A stretch of 64,000 nucleotides of DNA from Neckera pumila (lineage: Eukaryota; Streptophyta; Bryopsida; Hypnales; Neckeraceae), in assembly GCA_963969595.1 (NCBI GenBank), contig OZ018408.1, positions 38,936,108 to 39,000,107 of the forward strand, read 5' to 3'. Each line of letters starts with the position of its first letter. Position 1 is the stretch's first letter. A program made the position numbers and the translations under genes. Below are positions 62,685-64,000 of this stretch, piece after piece. The notes beneath the pieces were generated by a model. That model worked only from the letters and a program-made list of their open reading frames with translations, was not told the DNA's origin and searched no databases.

Positions 62685-63101
62685 ATGGCGTCCCTGGTTG
62701 CATGCCAAGCCGTGTCCACAGTGGCTGCATCTTCCAAGCTTGCTATCTCCAAGCCCAGTTCGAAATCCCAGCTCTTCGCTCCATTGAGACTGAAGGAGTG
62801 TTCGTCATCAAAGGTGGTGTGCGCAGTGGGCGATGTTTCTGCGGCAGGCACCAATTACCTCATCGCTGGGGCCGTCGCCATTGCGTTGGTGGGCACGGCG
62901 TTCCCCGTGCTGTTCTCCCGGAAAGATTTGTGCCCTGAGTGCGACGGCGCTGGGTTCGTGCGCAAGCCGGGCTCCACTCTCAATGCAAATGCGGCGCGCA
63001 AGGATGTACCCCAGATTGTGTGCAGGAACTGCAACGGCCTCGGCAAGATCAATCAAACCGACAAGGCGAGTGGGTCCCTCCCGAAGAGTAAGAGAAGGTA
63101 G
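62685..63101 (+). CDS. Thylakoid-type DnaJ zinc-finger membrane protein (FIP/LQY1/BSD2-like)
   Basis: Single-exon frame, 138 residues from the ATG at 62685. A more upstream start at 62661 would put hydrophobic residues before the MASLVAC transit-like start, so it was not used. Residues 1 to about 46 are Ser/Ala/Lys-rich with few acidic residues, as in a plastid transit peptide. Residues about 57-78 (YLIAGAVAIALVGTAFPVLF) are one transmembrane helix. Two DnaJ-type motifs follow, C83PECDGAG and C113RNCNGLG, about 30 residues apart, then a basic tail. The layout resembles the Arabidopsis FtsH5-interacting zinc-finger protein and, more distantly, LQY1 and BSD2, which work in photosystem or Rubisco quality control. 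Which of these it is cannot be settled by eye. It lacks a J domain. Confidence 0.8.
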   Translation: MASLVACQAVSTVAASSKLAISKPSSKSQLFAPLRLKECSSSKVVCAVGDVSAAGTNYLIAGAVAIALVGTAFPVLFSRKDLCPECDGAGFVRKPGSTLNANAARKDVPQIVCRNCNGLGKINQTDKASGSLPKSKRR

Positions 63102-63116
63102 AGAGATTCAGTTCAA

Positions 63117-64000
63117 TTTGTCGAGTTCACTGCAACTTTCTAGATTACAGAGCAATTGCTGTCATAGAAATGCTTATGGAGCAATGCTTTCAAAGTAGGG
63201 TTTGCAGATCGATGCTTGCAGAGCAGTGGTTACTGAGCAATTGTTTACTTGTGAACATTTTTGTGAAATCCCATGTCATTTCCTTGTGTGGGACATCTTG
63301 ATCGTTTATTTGGTCATGTTTGGTCATGAAGTAGTTGTGCATCTTTGCAACAGAAGCTGTAGTATGTTTGATCTTGACACAACTGGTTCTGCATTTTTCT
63401 TTTCCTGTGTGCATTTCCTAGTCCGTTTTATGTCTGTAACCGTTGAGCTTATTTATATGTTGAATTCATGTGTACTGGTAGCTGTCAACTTGTCGAGTTT
63501 ACAGCGACTTTCTAGATTATGGAGCAATGGCCTTCATGGCAATGGTTACAGAGCAATGTTAGTGTTTTGTGAACAATTTTGTGAAATTCCATGTCATTTC
63601 CTCGTGAAACTTGTGGGGTTTTTTGTTCATGCTTGGTCTTGACGCAGTCGTACATCTTGCAACTGAAGGTGTAATCTGTTTTGATCTTGACACAACTGGC
63701 TTTGTATTTTTTTTCCGTGTGTGCATCTCCTAGTCGATTTTGTGTCTGTAACCGTGTAGCCTGTTGTGATTTGTATGTTGAATTCTTGGTCAGTTTTGAT
63801 GATAGTTTTCTGTATACTGATAGCGGTCAATTTGTCGAAATTTCAGCGGTTTTCTATATAGATTATGAAGCAATTGCTTCCTTAGCGATGCTTACAGAGC
63901 AATGCTTAGAGCAATTGATATTTTTTTGTGAACAATTTTTTTAAGTACTATGTCAGTTTCTTTGCAGATCTTGATCGATTTTCGTTCATGCTTGACCTTT
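63117..64000. repeat. Three tandem ~340-370-bp copies downstream of the zinc-finger gene, cut by the window end
   Basis: Copies start near 63117, 63489 and 63830 with TTGTCGAG-TT(C/T)ACAG-like sequence. They share ACAGAGCAAT, TTTTGTGAA-AATTTTGTGAAAT, CATGTCATTTCCT and GATCTTGACACAACTGG. Open frames across them are chance. The array continues past the window. Confidence 0.8.

Overview
The window is nuclear DNA of a land plant. Spliced protein genes, a nuclear psaK with a plastid transit peptide, a plant-type Strawberry-notch (FORGETTER1) gene and an NBS-LRR remnant all support this. The combination of many short introns, an ANF-type receptor and an LRR-rich NBS pseudogene leads me to favour a non-flowering plant (bryophyte, lycophyte or fern grade), but the sequence alone does not fix the lineage. 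Genes sit in islands of higher GC, separated by AT-rich DNA full of decayed non-autonomous transposons.

Layout. 0.6-4.3 kb (+): a 10-exon secreted/one-pass receptor with a type-I periplasmic-binding (ANF receptor) ectodomain. 5-9.5 kb: TIR elements, four copies of an unclassified repeat (family C), and an orphan first exon of a PMP3/RCI2 gene. 9.6-12.0 kb (-): a frameshifted NBS-LRR pseudogene, followed by a PIF/Harbinger-like remnant (13.2-13.75 kb). 16.7-18.7 kb: back-to-back TTAA-flanked elements. 19.4-20.3 kb (-): psaK, three exons. 20.7-28.9 kb: AT-rich repeats. 29.0-32.6 kb (+): a five-exon gene of unknown family with a RING-H2 finger and internal peptide repeats. 33-42.5 kb: transposon relics, including a long hairpin and a 256-bp MITE. 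42.9-53.7 kb (+): a complete 31-exon FORGETTER1/SBNO gene. 54.4-55.0 kb (-): a linker-histone-like remnant. 58.0-59.1 kb (-): a two-exon membrane-protein gene whose start codon abuts a 34-bp minisatellite. 60.0-61.0 kb: nested TTAA elements and a small palindromic MITE. 62.7-63.1 kb (+): a thylakoid-type DnaJ zinc-finger protein, followed by three tandem ~350-bp copies running off the window.

The genes do not form a pathway. psaK and the zinc-finger protein are both photosynthetic/thylakoid genes, and FORGETTER1 is a chromatin regulator. The strongest candidates for undescribed biology are the RING-H2 repeat protein, the TTAA-specific non-autonomous transposon families (with a nested insertion that reveals the target duplication), and the minimal plant ANF receptor.
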